A stretch of 5,531 nucleotides of DNA from an uncultured Clostridia bacterium. GTDB lineage: Bacteria > Bacillota > Clostridia > Oscillospirales > Acutalibacteraceae. The DNA is taken from contig CANOFK010000095.1 of NCBI GenBank assembly GCA_947565265.1, positions 1 through 5,531 of the forward strand, written 5' to 3'. This document shows positions 1-5,531 of this stretch, in pieces (positions within the stretch are counted from its first letter, which is position 1; the number at the start of each line of letters is the position of its first letter). Below the pieces are notes generated by a model. That model did no database searches, was not told the origin of the DNA, and saw nothing but the letters and a program-made list of their open reading frames with translations. The position numbers and the translations under genes are program-made.

Positions 1-1169
1 GTCAAGGCGCCTGCGATCTCCTGTACGTGCTGGTAGTTTTTGGTTTCCATCCCGATCTTCAAATAGCAGCCGTTGATGCTCTCGATCTCCCCTGCCCGCT
101 CGTACTGCACGCTGGTGACGTTGCCGCCCTGCTCGGCAATGATGCGGGAAACGGTTTGCAACTGGCCGGGCTTGTCGATCAACTCAATGACCAGCGAACT
201 GGAACGCCCGGATTTCATCAGGCCCCGCTCAATCACCCGGGAGAGGATGGTCACGTCGATATTGCCCCCGGATACCAGGCTGACCACCCGCTTGCCCGCC
301 AGAGGGAACTTATTGAACATGGCTGCCGCCACGGATACGGCCCCGGCCCCCTCGGCGATCATCTTCTGTTTTTCGATGAGCGCCAGGATGGCGGAGGAGA
401 TCTCGTCCTCTGTAACCAGGGCGATGTCGTCCACATAGCGCTGCACCAACTGGAAGGTGTGCTCGCCCGGCTGTTTGACAGCAATGCCGTCCGCGATGGT
501 GGAAACGCTGTCCAGGCAGCCGATACTGCCTGCCCGCAAGGATTGGAACATACTGGGCGCGCCCGCGGCCTGTACGCCGTACACCTTTACCGAGGGGTTT
601 AGGGACTTGATGGCACAGGCCACGCCGGAGATCAGCCCGCCCCCGCCAATGGGGACGATCACCGCGTCGATGTTGTCCAACTCCTGCACAATCTCCAGGC
701 CGATGGTGCCCTGGCCGGCGATTACGTCCTCGTCATCGAAGGGGTGCACAAAGGTATAACCCCGCTCTTCCCGGAGTTCCAGGGCCCGGTTGTAGGCGTC
801 GTCGTAGACACCGTCTACCAGGCAGACTTTGGCACCATACTTTTTGGTGGCCTCGATTTTGGAGATGGGCGCGCTGTCCGGCAGGCAGATGACGGACTCG
901 ACCCCGCTTTTGGTAGCGGCCAGGGCGACCCCCTGGGCATGGTTGCCCGCCGAGCAGGCAATGACGCCCCGGCCTTTCTCCTCCGCGGAGAGCATGGAGA
1001 TTTTGTACCCGGAGCCCCGCAGCTTAAAGGAGCCGGTCTTTTGCAGGCATTCCGGCTTGAGGAAGAGGGAGCAGTTTTCGGTGACACCCTCGGTATGTAT
1101 AATGGCGGTGGGCCGGATTATATTTTTCAGCACCACGGAGGCGTGAAAGATTTTGTCGATAGTAAGCAT
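1..1169 (-). CDS. ilvA: threonine ammonia-lyase (threonine dehydratase), 3' end cut by window edge
   Basis: PLP enzyme that deaminates L-threonine to 2-oxobutanoate and ammonia in the cytoplasm, feeding isoleucine synthesis or threonine breakdown. The reading frame has no stop from the ATG to the window edge, giving 389 full codons. Visible motifs are the PLP lysine in SFKLRG (K49), SAGNHAQG (73-80), the tetraglycine phosphate-binding loop GGGG (175-178), EGAGA (273-277) and SGGN (300-303). From about residue 325 (LVIELIDKPGQL) a single ACT domain begins. One short ACT domain in a protein of about 400 aa fits the TdcB/IlvA form common in Clostridia, not the long two-ACT E. coli IlvA, so perhaps only 10-20 residues are missing. 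The N-terminus MLTIDKIFHASVVLK matches the usual family start. The gene has its own promoter and leader. Biosynthetic and catabolic roles cannot be told apart from sequence alone. Serine deamination is a possible side activity. Confidence 0.95.
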   Translation of the reverse strand, partial: MLTIDKIFHASVVLKNIIRPTAIIHTEGVTENCSLFLKPECLQKTGSFKLRGSGYKISMLSAEEKGRGVIACSAGNHAQGVALAATKSGVESVICLPDSAPISKIEATKKYGAKVCLVDGVYDDAYNRALELREERGYTFVHPFDDEDVIAGQGTIGLEIVQELDNIDAVIVPIGGGGLISGVACAIKSLNPSVKVYGVQAAGAPSMFQSLRAGSIGCLDSVSTIADGIAVKQPGEHTFQLVQRYVDDIALVTEDEISSAILALIEKQKMIAEGAGAVSVAAAMFNKFPLAGKRVVSLVSGGNIDVTILSRVIERGLMKSGRSSSLVIELIDKPGQLQTVSRIIAEQGGNVTSVQYERAGEIESINGCYLKIGMETKNYQHVQEIAGAL

Positions 1170-1175
1170 ATGCAT

Positions 1176-1181
1176 TTCCCC
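1176..1181 (-). promoter_or_regulatory. ribosome binding site deciding the ilvA start
   Basis: Two in-frame ATGs sit in ATGCATATG, at 1175 and 1169. The purine run GGGGAA directly touches the first ATG but lies 6 nt before the second. Normal Shine-Dalgarno spacing therefore favours 1169, which also gives the usual family N-terminus. Confidence 0.6.
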
Positions 1182-1209
1182 AATCTGAAAAACTCCCGGC
1201 GTATATATA

Positions 1210-1253
1210 CAAATAAGAATCAAGCACCCGCTCCGAAAGGCTGGGAGGGGTGC
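1210..1253 (-). terminator. terminator-like hairpin in the ilvA leader (candidate attenuator)
   Basis: In RNA sense the arm GCACCC-CTCC pairs with GGAG-C-GGGTGC, giving ten base pairs with one bulged C and a 9-nt loop. The next bases are TTGATTCTTATTTG, a broken U-rich tract. It lies about 50 nt after the predicted transcription start and about 40 nt before the ilvA start codon, so it would act inside the leader and not at a gene end. The interrupted U-run makes it weaker than a textbook intrinsic terminator. It could instead be a structural or stabilising hairpin. Confidence 0.4.
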
Positions 1254-1285
1254 CAGATGCCGGAAAGCGTAAGGCGGCTGGTGAT

Positions 1286-1299
1286 GCACTTTTGTGTGC
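1286..1299 (-). other. small hairpin at the 5' end of the ilvA leader
   Basis: GCAC and GTGC flank the loop ACAAAA, only a few nt after the predicted transcription start (about 1303-1305). A 4-bp stem is weak alone. It may protect the 5' end of the mRNA or be chance. Confidence 0.25.
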
Positions 1300-1310
1300 T
1301 AGTATAAAAT

Positions 1311-1340
1311 AATATACCACCGATAGGGGGTGTTTGTCAA
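1311..1340 (-). promoter_or_regulatory. sigma-A type promoter for ilvA
   Basis: The -35 box is a perfect TTGACA (1340-1335) and the -10 box is TATATT (1316-1311), separated by 18 nt. The sequence is locally AT-rich in an otherwise GC-rich window. Transcription would start near 1303-1305, giving a leader of about 135 nt before the ATG at 1169. An imperfect inverted repeat (TTCCGG / CCGGGAA, 1342-1363) sits just upstream of the -35 box. It has no following U-run, so it is not a terminator, and could at most be an operator-like element. Confidence 0.8.
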
Positions 1341-1396
1341 GTTCCCGGCAAGATAAACCGGAATTTACCTGGGACGGGCCGGGGGAAGGGGGCGGC

Positions 1397-2269
1397 TCAA
1401 CCGAAGGGGCGCTCGCCGGTAAGGGCGGCAAAGTCGGCATGGGGAAAGGTTTCTATCAACTGCACAGCCAGTTCCAGGGCCTGGGCGTACAGCTCGAAAA
1501 AGGTTTCGTTGCCGGAAACCTCCCCCCAGCGCCAGGACGCCCGGCCCTCATTGGCAAAGTCCGGCTCCGGGTCCTCGGTAATGGGCACCAGGTGGGAGGT
1601 GACCCAGCCCGGTTTCCCCTGCTCCAGCCGCCGGAACAGGGCGCGTTTCAGCCCGGTGCGGTCGGTACAGGCGGTAAAGATCAGGTGGGCGTCCCGTGTG
1701 GCTTTATACAGCTCCGTTTCCGGCACGTCGGTACCGTACAGGGTAAAGAGGATTTCCCGGTACAGGCAGGCGATCTGCCGTTGGACGCTTTCGTTTTTGG
1801 GGAACATGGCGCCCAATTTTACCTCTGAGGGCAGGGCGCCGGTTTTCCAGCGCAGCACGATGGCGTCCAAGGCGGCCTCGACCTCCCCGTGCATGGTGGA
1901 GGCGTTTTCCCAGGGGCGCTCCTGGGCCAGGGCCTCGGCCCGGGCATTTACATAGGGGTGGGCGGTGGAATCCAGCGCGTAGTGGCACAAAAAGCCCATG
2001 ATATAAGAACGGTAGGCGGGATTTTCACGCCCGTTTAGGAAAGCCCGCAGGGCGTTCAGCGTTAAGGAGGGCTGGGTTTTGTGCAGGGCCGAGCCGTACG
2101 CCTTGAGGGAACGCACGCCTTTTTTGGTGGCCGACCGCAGGTAGCGGTGGCAGAAGAGAAAATCGGGCCCCTGGGCACCCCAGGCATAGGCGCAGGGGTT
2201 CGGGACGGGCTGTGCCAGGCGGGTGCGTACTTCCTGGGCAAATTGGTGGTGGGTTAGACATGCGGGCAT
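1397..2269 (-). CDS. zinc-dependent phospholipase C family protein, probably cytoplasmic
   Basis: 290-aa protein resembling the Zn_dep_PLPC fold (the Bacillus cereus phospholipase C / S1-P1 nuclease type). Visible likely metal ligands in family order are H8, D36 (in QGPD), H63, H96, D100 and H104 (in CHYALDSTAH), and H127 with E131 (HGEVE). The H-x3-E spacing matches B. cereus PLC H142/E146. Unlike secreted phospholipase C, it starts MPACLTHHQFAQEV, with no signal peptide or membrane segment, so export by Sec is unlikely. Many Clostridia carry such leaderless members with no known function, so the substrate should not be assumed to be a phospholipid. The ATG at 2269 has a strong AAGGAGG 7 nt upstream; upstream codons in the same frame are proline/glycine-rich and unlike a protein start. 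It follows the pseudouridine synthase by 77 nt and may share its transcript. No intrinsic terminator is seen after its TGA. Confidence 0.8.
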   Translation of the reverse strand: MPACLTHHQFAQEVRTRLAQPVPNPCAYAWGAQGPDFLFCHRYLRSATKKGVRSLKAYGSALHKTQPSLTLNALRAFLNGRENPAYRSYIMGFLCHYALDSTAHPYVNARAEALAQERPWENASTMHGEVEAALDAIVLRWKTGALPSEVKLGAMFPKNESVQRQIACLYREILFTLYGTDVPETELYKATRDAHLIFTACTDRTGLKRALFRRLEQGKPGWVTSHLVPITEDPEPDFANEGRASWRWGEVSGNETFFELYAQALELAVQLIETFPHADFAALTGERPFG

Positions 2270-2276
2270 CGTGCCG

Positions 2277-2283
2277 CCTCCTT
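2277..2283 (-). promoter_or_regulatory. strong ribosome binding site, phospholipase C family gene
   Basis: AAGGAGG lies 7 nt before the ATG at 2269. It decides the start against the longer open frame that reaches back to 2425 inside the upstream gene. Confidence 0.8.
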
Positions 2284-2297
2284 CTCGAATAGGGTCA

Positions 2298-2315
2298 GCC
2301 GGGGCGGTGCCCGGC
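2298..2315 (-). other. GC-rich hairpin in the gap between the synthase and phospholipase C genes
   Basis: A perfect 6-bp stem GCCGGG / CCCGGC closes a 6-nt loop (CACCGC) about 30 nt after the TAG stop of the upstream gene. No U-run follows, so intrinsic termination is unlikely. It may protect the upstream mRNA 3' end or be chance in GC-rich DNA. The rest of the gap (2270-2346) shows no convincing promoter. Confidence 0.3.
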
Positions 2316-2346
2316 CGCGGGGGATGGATGAGGGGATATAGGGGCG

Positions 2347-3246
2347 CTAAAGGGCCCACGGCCCGGCCACCCAGGGGAAAGCGTGGAGCAGGTCCGCCGG
2401 GAGCGGGGCGGTGAAAGCCCGGCACATACCCACGGCCCGGCAGTTGACCCGCAGCCGGGCGCAGTGCAGGGCCTGTCGGGCAACCACCCGGCGGCTGCCG
2501 CCGTAAAGGTCATCCCCTGCCAGCGGGTGGCCGATATGCGCCATATGGGCCCGTATCTGGTGGGTGCGCCCGGTCAGCAGCCGGAGGGCCAGCAGCGTGT
2601 GGCCGGGCCCGTGGCACAGGGCCCGCCAGCGGGTGGCAGCCTGCTGCGCGCCCTCTACCGCCCCGCAAACCCGGCGTATTTTGCTGCCGCTTGCCAGCCC
2701 GATGGGTACATCCACCACCCCGCTGCCGGTGAGGGCGCCCTCACATACTGCCAGATAAAGCTTTTCCAGCCGGGCGCCGGCCGCGACCCGGTGCTTGGCC
2801 AGAGGCAGTACGCCGCTGGTGTCCTTATCCAGCCGGTAGAGGGGCCGCACCCGCCACTGCCGGCCCGGCAGGCCCGCCAGGAGGGTCAGCAGGCTGTCGG
2901 CGTCATGGCCGGGGGAGGGGTGCACGGGCATACCCGGCGGCTTGTGGACGATAAGGAAGTCGCTGTCCTCAAAGAGGACGTCCAGCCGGGAGGCGCAGGT
3001 TTCCGAAAGGGCAGGGTACTCGACGGCCTCCGTGGGCAGGGGGAAAGCCAGCACATCCCCTGCCCGCAGGACGGCGTTGGCGTGGCAGGGTACGCCGTTG
3101 ACCAGGATGCCGCCTTCGAATTTCTGCCCGGCCAGGGCCCGGCCGGAAAACCCTAAAAAGCCTTTGGCGAACCGGCTGACCGCGACGCCGTCCCATGGGG
3201 AGGGGACTACATAGGACAGGATGCGCCCGGAGCCTTGCCCGGCCAC
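2347..3246 (-). CDS. RluA-family pseudouridine synthase (RluD-like)
   Basis: Converts specific uridines of structured RNA, most likely 23S rRNA, to pseudouridine; the target site cannot be read from sequence. With the GTG start the protein is 299 aa. Residues 20-70 look like an S4-type RNA-binding domain (VSRFAKGFLGFSG, then GGILVNG and LRAGD). The catalytic domain follows with HKPPGMPVHP (101-110), YRLDKDTSG with catalytic D140, the tyrosine of EKLYLAV (Y164), GRTHQIRAHMA (226-236) and HPLAGDDLYG. The span from AK (151) to Y164 is about nine residues shorter than in E. coli RluD. The GTG at 3246 follows the ispA stop by 4 nt and has GGGAG 10 nt upstream. The only upstream ATG (3318) lies inside ispA and would add residues unlike the family. 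Coupling to ispA translation is likely. The C-terminus (FPWVAGPWAL) is short and unremarkable. Confidence 0.88.
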   Translation of the reverse strand: MAGQGSGRILSYVVPSPWDGVAVSRFAKGFLGFSGRALAGQKFEGGILVNGVPCHANAVLRAGDVLAFPLPTEAVEYPALSETCASRLDVLFEDSDFLIVHKPPGMPVHPSPGHDADSLLTLLAGLPGRQWRVRPLYRLDKDTSGVLPLAKHRVAAGARLEKLYLAVCEGALTGSGVVDVPIGLASGSKIRRVCGAVEGAQQAATRWRALCHGPGHTLLALRLLTGRTHQIRAHMAHIGHPLAGDDLYGGSRRVVARQALHCARLRVNCRAVGMCRAFTAPLPADLLHAFPWVAGPWAL

Positions 3247-3250
3247 AGGG

Positions 3251-4117
3251 TCAGTGCTCCCGCCCGGCCAGGTCCAGGGCCAGCCGGCGCAGGAAGTCCC
3301 TGTCCCCGGCAAAGGCATCCAGGGCCTCTACCGCTTGGGCCGTGTAGGTTTCGGCCAGGGACTGGGCGGCCGGAACGCCCAGCAGGCTTACATAATTGCG
3401 CTTATCCCGGCTGGCATCCATGCCGGTATTTTTGCCCAGCTTGGCGGCATCCCCCTGTACGTCCAGAATATCGTCCCGGATCTGGAACGCCATGCCCACC
3501 CCCTGGGCGTACCGGCCGGCGGCGTCCAGCTCCGCTTGCCCGGCCCCGGCGGCGATGCAGCCCATCCGGCAGGCGGCCTCGATCAGGGCCACGGTTTTGC
3601 CGCTGTCCATGGTGCGGAGCAGCTCCATGTCAACTTCCCGGCCCGCAGCGGCCAGATCTACACACTGCCCGCCGACCATGCCCGTATGCCCGGCCAGCAG
3701 GGCCAGTGCCGCCGCCGATTTCGCGCCCCGGACCGGATCCGGGAAAGAAAGGGCCACCTCGAAGGCTTTGGTCAGCAAGCCGTCCCCGGCCAGCAGGGCC
3801 ATGGCCTCACCGTAGGCCTTGTGGCAGGTGGGCCGCCCCCGGCGCAGGTCGTCGTCGTCCATGCAGGGCAGGTCGTCGTGGATGAGGGAATAGGTGTGCA
3901 CCATCTCTACGGCACAGGCAAAGGGCAGGGCTGCCTGCCAGTTGCCGCCGCACAGGGCGCAGAAGGCCAGCGCCAGCACGGGCCGTATCCGTTTGCCCCC
4001 GGCTAGCAGGCTGTACCGCATGGCCTCTGTTACCACAGCGGCCGGGTCGCCGGCAGGGGGCGGGGGAAGGGCCTCCTGCAAAGCTGCCTCGACGGCCCGG
4101 CGGTAGGTTTCAAGCAT
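3251..4117 (-). CDS. ispA: polyprenyl (farnesyl/geranyl) diphosphate synthase
   Basis: 288-aa all-helical trans-prenyltransferase that condenses isopentenyl diphosphate with allylic primers to make geranyl and farnesyl diphosphate, precursors of undecaprenyl phosphate and quinones. Key motifs are GGKRIRP (40-46, diphosphate binding), the first aspartate-rich motif HDDLPCMDDDDLRRG (80-94), GGQCVDL (149-155) and the second aspartate-rich motif DDILD (215-219). Length and motifs fit bacterial IspA. Chain length cannot be fixed by eye, although the two-residue insertion in the first Asp-rich motif (DDxxxxD) is typical of bacterial FPP synthases. The ATG at 4117 overlaps the xseB stop by 8 nt and has AGGAGGAGGA 5 nt upstream. 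The longer frame back into xseB is a shadow. It is followed 4 nt later by the pseudouridine synthase, so xseB, ispA and that gene are probably co-transcribed. Confidence 0.95.
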   Translation of the reverse strand: MLETYRRAVEAALQEALPPPPAGDPAAVVTEAMRYSLLAGGKRIRPVLALAFCALCGGNWQAALPFACAVEMVHTYSLIHDDLPCMDDDDLRRGRPTCHKAYGEAMALLAGDGLLTKAFEVALSFPDPVRGAKSAAALALLAGHTGMVGGQCVDLAAAGREVDMELLRTMDSGKTVALIEAACRMGCIAAGAGQAELDAAGRYAQGVGMAFQIRDDILDVQGDAAKLGKNTGMDASRDKRNYVSLLGVPAAQSLAETYTAQAVEALDAFAGDRDFLRRLALDLAGREH

Positions 4118-4343
4118 GGGCGTCCTCCTCCTCTTTATCCCCTCCCTCGCCGGGCTGGGTGGCCAGTTCGCGCATCCGCAGTTCGGCCCGGTCCAGGGTA
4201 TTGTAACACAGGGCCGAAAGCTTGGCCCCCTCTTCAAACAGTGCCATAGACTCTTCCAAGGTGGCGTCCCCCTGTTCCAGGCGGTTGGCGATCTCCTGCA
4301 GGCGGGCGATGGCGTTTTCAAAATTCAGCTTTTTAGCGGGCAT
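4110..4343 (-). CDS. xseB: exodeoxyribonuclease VII small subunit
   Basis: 77-aa small subunit of exonuclease VII, which degrades single-stranded DNA to acid-insoluble and then acid-soluble oligonucleotides with the large subunit XseA. It shows the family pattern: NFENAIARLQEIANRLEQGD (7-26), then LEESMALFEEGAKLSALC, a helical hairpin that packs several copies around XseA. Length is normal. The C-terminus is acidic (GEGGDKEEEDAHA) and outside the conserved core. The ATG at 4343 has AGGAAG 7 nt upstream (4351-4356). The 74-nt gap from the xseA stop (4344-4417) holds this site but no clear promoter, terminator or extra gene. Its stop overlaps the ispA start. Confidence 0.95.
   Translation of the reverse strand: MPAKKLNFENAIARLQEIANRLEQGDATLEESMALFEEGAKLSALCYNTLDRAELRMRELATQPGEGGDKEEEDAHA
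4123..4132 (-). promoter_or_regulatory. ispA ribosome binding site inside xseB
   Basis: AGGAGGAGGA, 5 nt before the ispA ATG, is also the coding sequence for the acidic KEEEDAHA end of XseB. Together with the 8-nt overlap it indicates translational coupling of the two genes. Confidence 0.8.
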
Positions 4344-4417
4344 ACTTGCTCTTCCTTTCCGTATCTATCTCATATATTGTCTGCGTTTCATGCCGTTCCA
4401 TGCACCGGTTTTACGCT

Positions 4418-5531
4418 TTACAGCAGCTTTGCCTGCCGCCGGCCCTTTTCGGCCTGTAAAAGGACTTCGCTCCCGGCGGGCAGGGTGTCCAGGTCGCGGA
4501 CAGCCTGGCCCTGGTGGTAGATGACCCCGTACCCCCGTGCCAGCACCTTCAGGGGGCTTAGGGCGTCCAGCTTGCCGGCGAGCAGGGCCAATTCGTTGCG
4601 GCGGCTTTCCAGGCTGGTTTTTGCCAGCCTATTTACCTGGGCGGCCAGGGCGTCCAGCGCCTTGCGGCGGGGCCGTATACAGGACCAGGGGTGGCCCAGT
4701 GGGGAGGTTTGAAGCAGGATATCCACGCTTTGGCGCAGATCGGCAAGGAGTTGCTGGGCATTCTGGTCAAAATACTGCTGGCAGCGCCAAAGCCTGGCCC
4801 GGATATCCTCCATGTCCGGAGTGCACATCTCGGCAGCCACACTGGGGGTGGAGGCCCGCCGGTCAGCGGCCAGATCACACAGGGTGAAGTCTGTTTCGTG
4901 GCCCACGGCGGACACCACGGGGATCTTCGACCAGGCTACGGTGCGGGCCAGGCTCTCGTTATTAAAGGGCCACAGGTCCTCCAGGCTGCCCCCGCCCCGG
5001 CCGATGATGATAACGTCGCAGGCGCTTTGGTGGTTCAACTCTTCCAGGGCGTGGATAAGCTGGGGCACCGCCGCGTCGCCCTGTACCAGCGTGGGGCATA
5101 GGACCAACTCGGCCAAAGGCCAGCGCCGGGCCACGACCCGGTAAATGTCTTGCAGTACCGCCCCGGTGGGGGAGGTGATGACCCCGATGCGCTGGGGATA
5201 GGGGGGGAGGGGGCGTTTGCGCGCCTCGTCGAACAGGCCCTCATGGGCCAGGCGCTCCTTTAGCTGCTCGTAGGCCAGGGCCAGGGCGCCGACGCCGTCG
5301 GGCTGCATGGTTTCGGCCCGTAGCTGGTACTCCCCCCGGAACTCGTACACCACGATCCGGCCCCGGACAATGACCTTCATCCCGTCGGCGGGAGAAAACT
5401 TCAGGCTCCGGGCGGTGGCCGAGAACATCATGCCCCGAAGCAGCGAGGTATCATCCTTTAAGGAAAAGTACAGGTGGCCGGATTTCCCGTTGCGGGAGAA
5501 GTTGGACAACTCCCCTGTCACCGTCACATCC
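4418..5531 (-). CDS. xseA: exodeoxyribonuclease VII large subunit, 5' end cut by window edge
   Basis: Catalytic subunit of exonuclease VII, acting on single-stranded DNA ends in repair. The visible part is about 370 residues and starts inside the N-terminal OB-fold (DVTVTGELSNFSRNGKSGHLYFSLKDD). The GTG near 5527 aligns with an internal position of the family, so it is not the start and roughly 25 residues lie outside the window. The catalytic domain follows, with PPYPQRIGVITSPTGA, then IGRGGGSLEDLWPFN, then VSAVGHETDFTLCDLAADRRASTPS containing the conserved His and Asp. A helical, coiled-coil-like arm then leads to the C-terminal LDALSPLKVLARGYG segment, ending KLL at a TAA. The helical arm appears to contain only one extended repeat, giving a full protein of about 395 aa, on the short side for the family (about 400-450). 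Followed by xseB after 74 nt. Confidence 0.95.
   Translation of the reverse strand, partial: DVTVTGELSNFSRNGKSGHLYFSLKDDTSLLRGMMFSATARSLKFSPADGMKVIVRGRIVVYEFRGEYQLRAETMQPDGVGALALAYEQLKERLAHEGLFDEARKRPLPPYPQRIGVITSPTGAVLQDIYRVVARRWPLAELVLCPTLVQGDAAVPQLIHALEELNHQSACDVIIIGRGGGSLEDLWPFNNESLARTVAWSKIPVVSAVGHETDFTLCDLAADRRASTPSVAAEMCTPDMEDIRARLWRCQQYFDQNAQQLLADLRQSVDILLQTSPLGHPWSCIRPRRKALDALAAQVNRLAKTSLESRRNELALLAGKLDALSPLKVLARGYGVIYHQGQAVRDLDTLPAGSEVLLQAEKGRRQAKLL

Noticed and set aside
1170..1304. T-box riboswitch before ilvA
   Set aside because: The leader is short and lacks the T-box sequence AGGGTGGNACCGCG and a specifier-loop layout.
27..1307. Long open frames on the plus strand (27-602, 457-759, 744-1307)
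   Set aside because: They lie antisense to ilvA, whose frame shows every family motif. Their translations have no recognisable domains and are explained by GC-rich third positions of the real gene.
1024..1440. 138-codon minus-strand frame across the promoter and leader of ilvA
   Set aside because: It overlaps the ilvA coding region in another frame and spans the promoter. It has no plausible ribosome binding site and low-complexity content.
2270..2425. N-terminal extension of the phospholipase C family protein as a signal peptide
   Set aside because: The extra 52 residues are proline/glycine-rich without a hydrophobic core, overlap the upstream gene, and are bypassed by a strong ribosome binding site at 2277-2283.
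2383..4106. Plus-strand open frames of 139-261 codons opposite the synthase and ispA
   Set aside because: Proline/glycine/arginine-rich products with no motifs, antisense to well-supported genes.
5525..5527. GTG at the right edge as the xseA start
   Set aside because: The frame stays open upstream (Asp codon) and the position aligns with the inside of the OB-fold, so the true start is outside the window.
1..5531. CRISPR arrays, insertion sequences, tRNA or rRNA genes, integration sites
   Set aside because: No regularly spaced repeats, transposase motifs, terminal inverted repeats or tRNA-like cloverleaf sequences were seen on either strand.

Overview
The window is GC-rich, and every convincing gene lies on the minus strand. 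The reading order therefore runs from the right edge to the left: xseA (5' end off the window), xseB, ispA, a RluA-type pseudouridine synthase, a zinc-dependent phospholipase C family protein, and threonine ammonia-lyase (3' end off the window). Protein style, AGGAGG-type ribosome binding sites, a consensus sigma-A promoter and the xseA-xseB-ispA order all suggest a high-GC Firmicute, probably a gut-type Clostridia in or near the Oscillospiraceae. This placement is inference from gene content and has not been tested by a search.

Right part (5531 to 3251): the two exonuclease VII subunits are followed by farnesyl/geranyl diphosphate synthase. xseA and xseB are 74 nt apart. xseB and ispA overlap by 8 nt, and the ispA Shine-Dalgarno lies inside the last codons of xseB. 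This is the widespread bacterial pairing of DNA repair nuclease genes with an early isoprenoid gene.

Middle (3246 to 1397): the pseudouridine synthase begins with a GTG 4 nt after the ispA stop, so it looks like part of the same transcript. After a 77-nt gap with a GC-rich hairpin comes a 290-aa protein with a complete-looking set of zinc-binding residues but no signal peptide. dxs and tlyA, often found after ispA in Firmicutes, are not present here.

Left part (1396 to 1): a 227-nt intergenic region carries a clear promoter (TTGACA, 18 nt, TATATT) and a leader of about 135 nt. The leader contains a stable hairpin with a U-rich tail. It drives a threonine ammonia-lyase with a C-terminal ACT domain, the entry enzyme to isoleucine synthesis or threonine breakdown. 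The terminator-like leader is the most interesting regulatory signal in the window. Nothing in the window looks like a wholly new system: there is no mobile element, CRISPR array, tRNA or rRNA.
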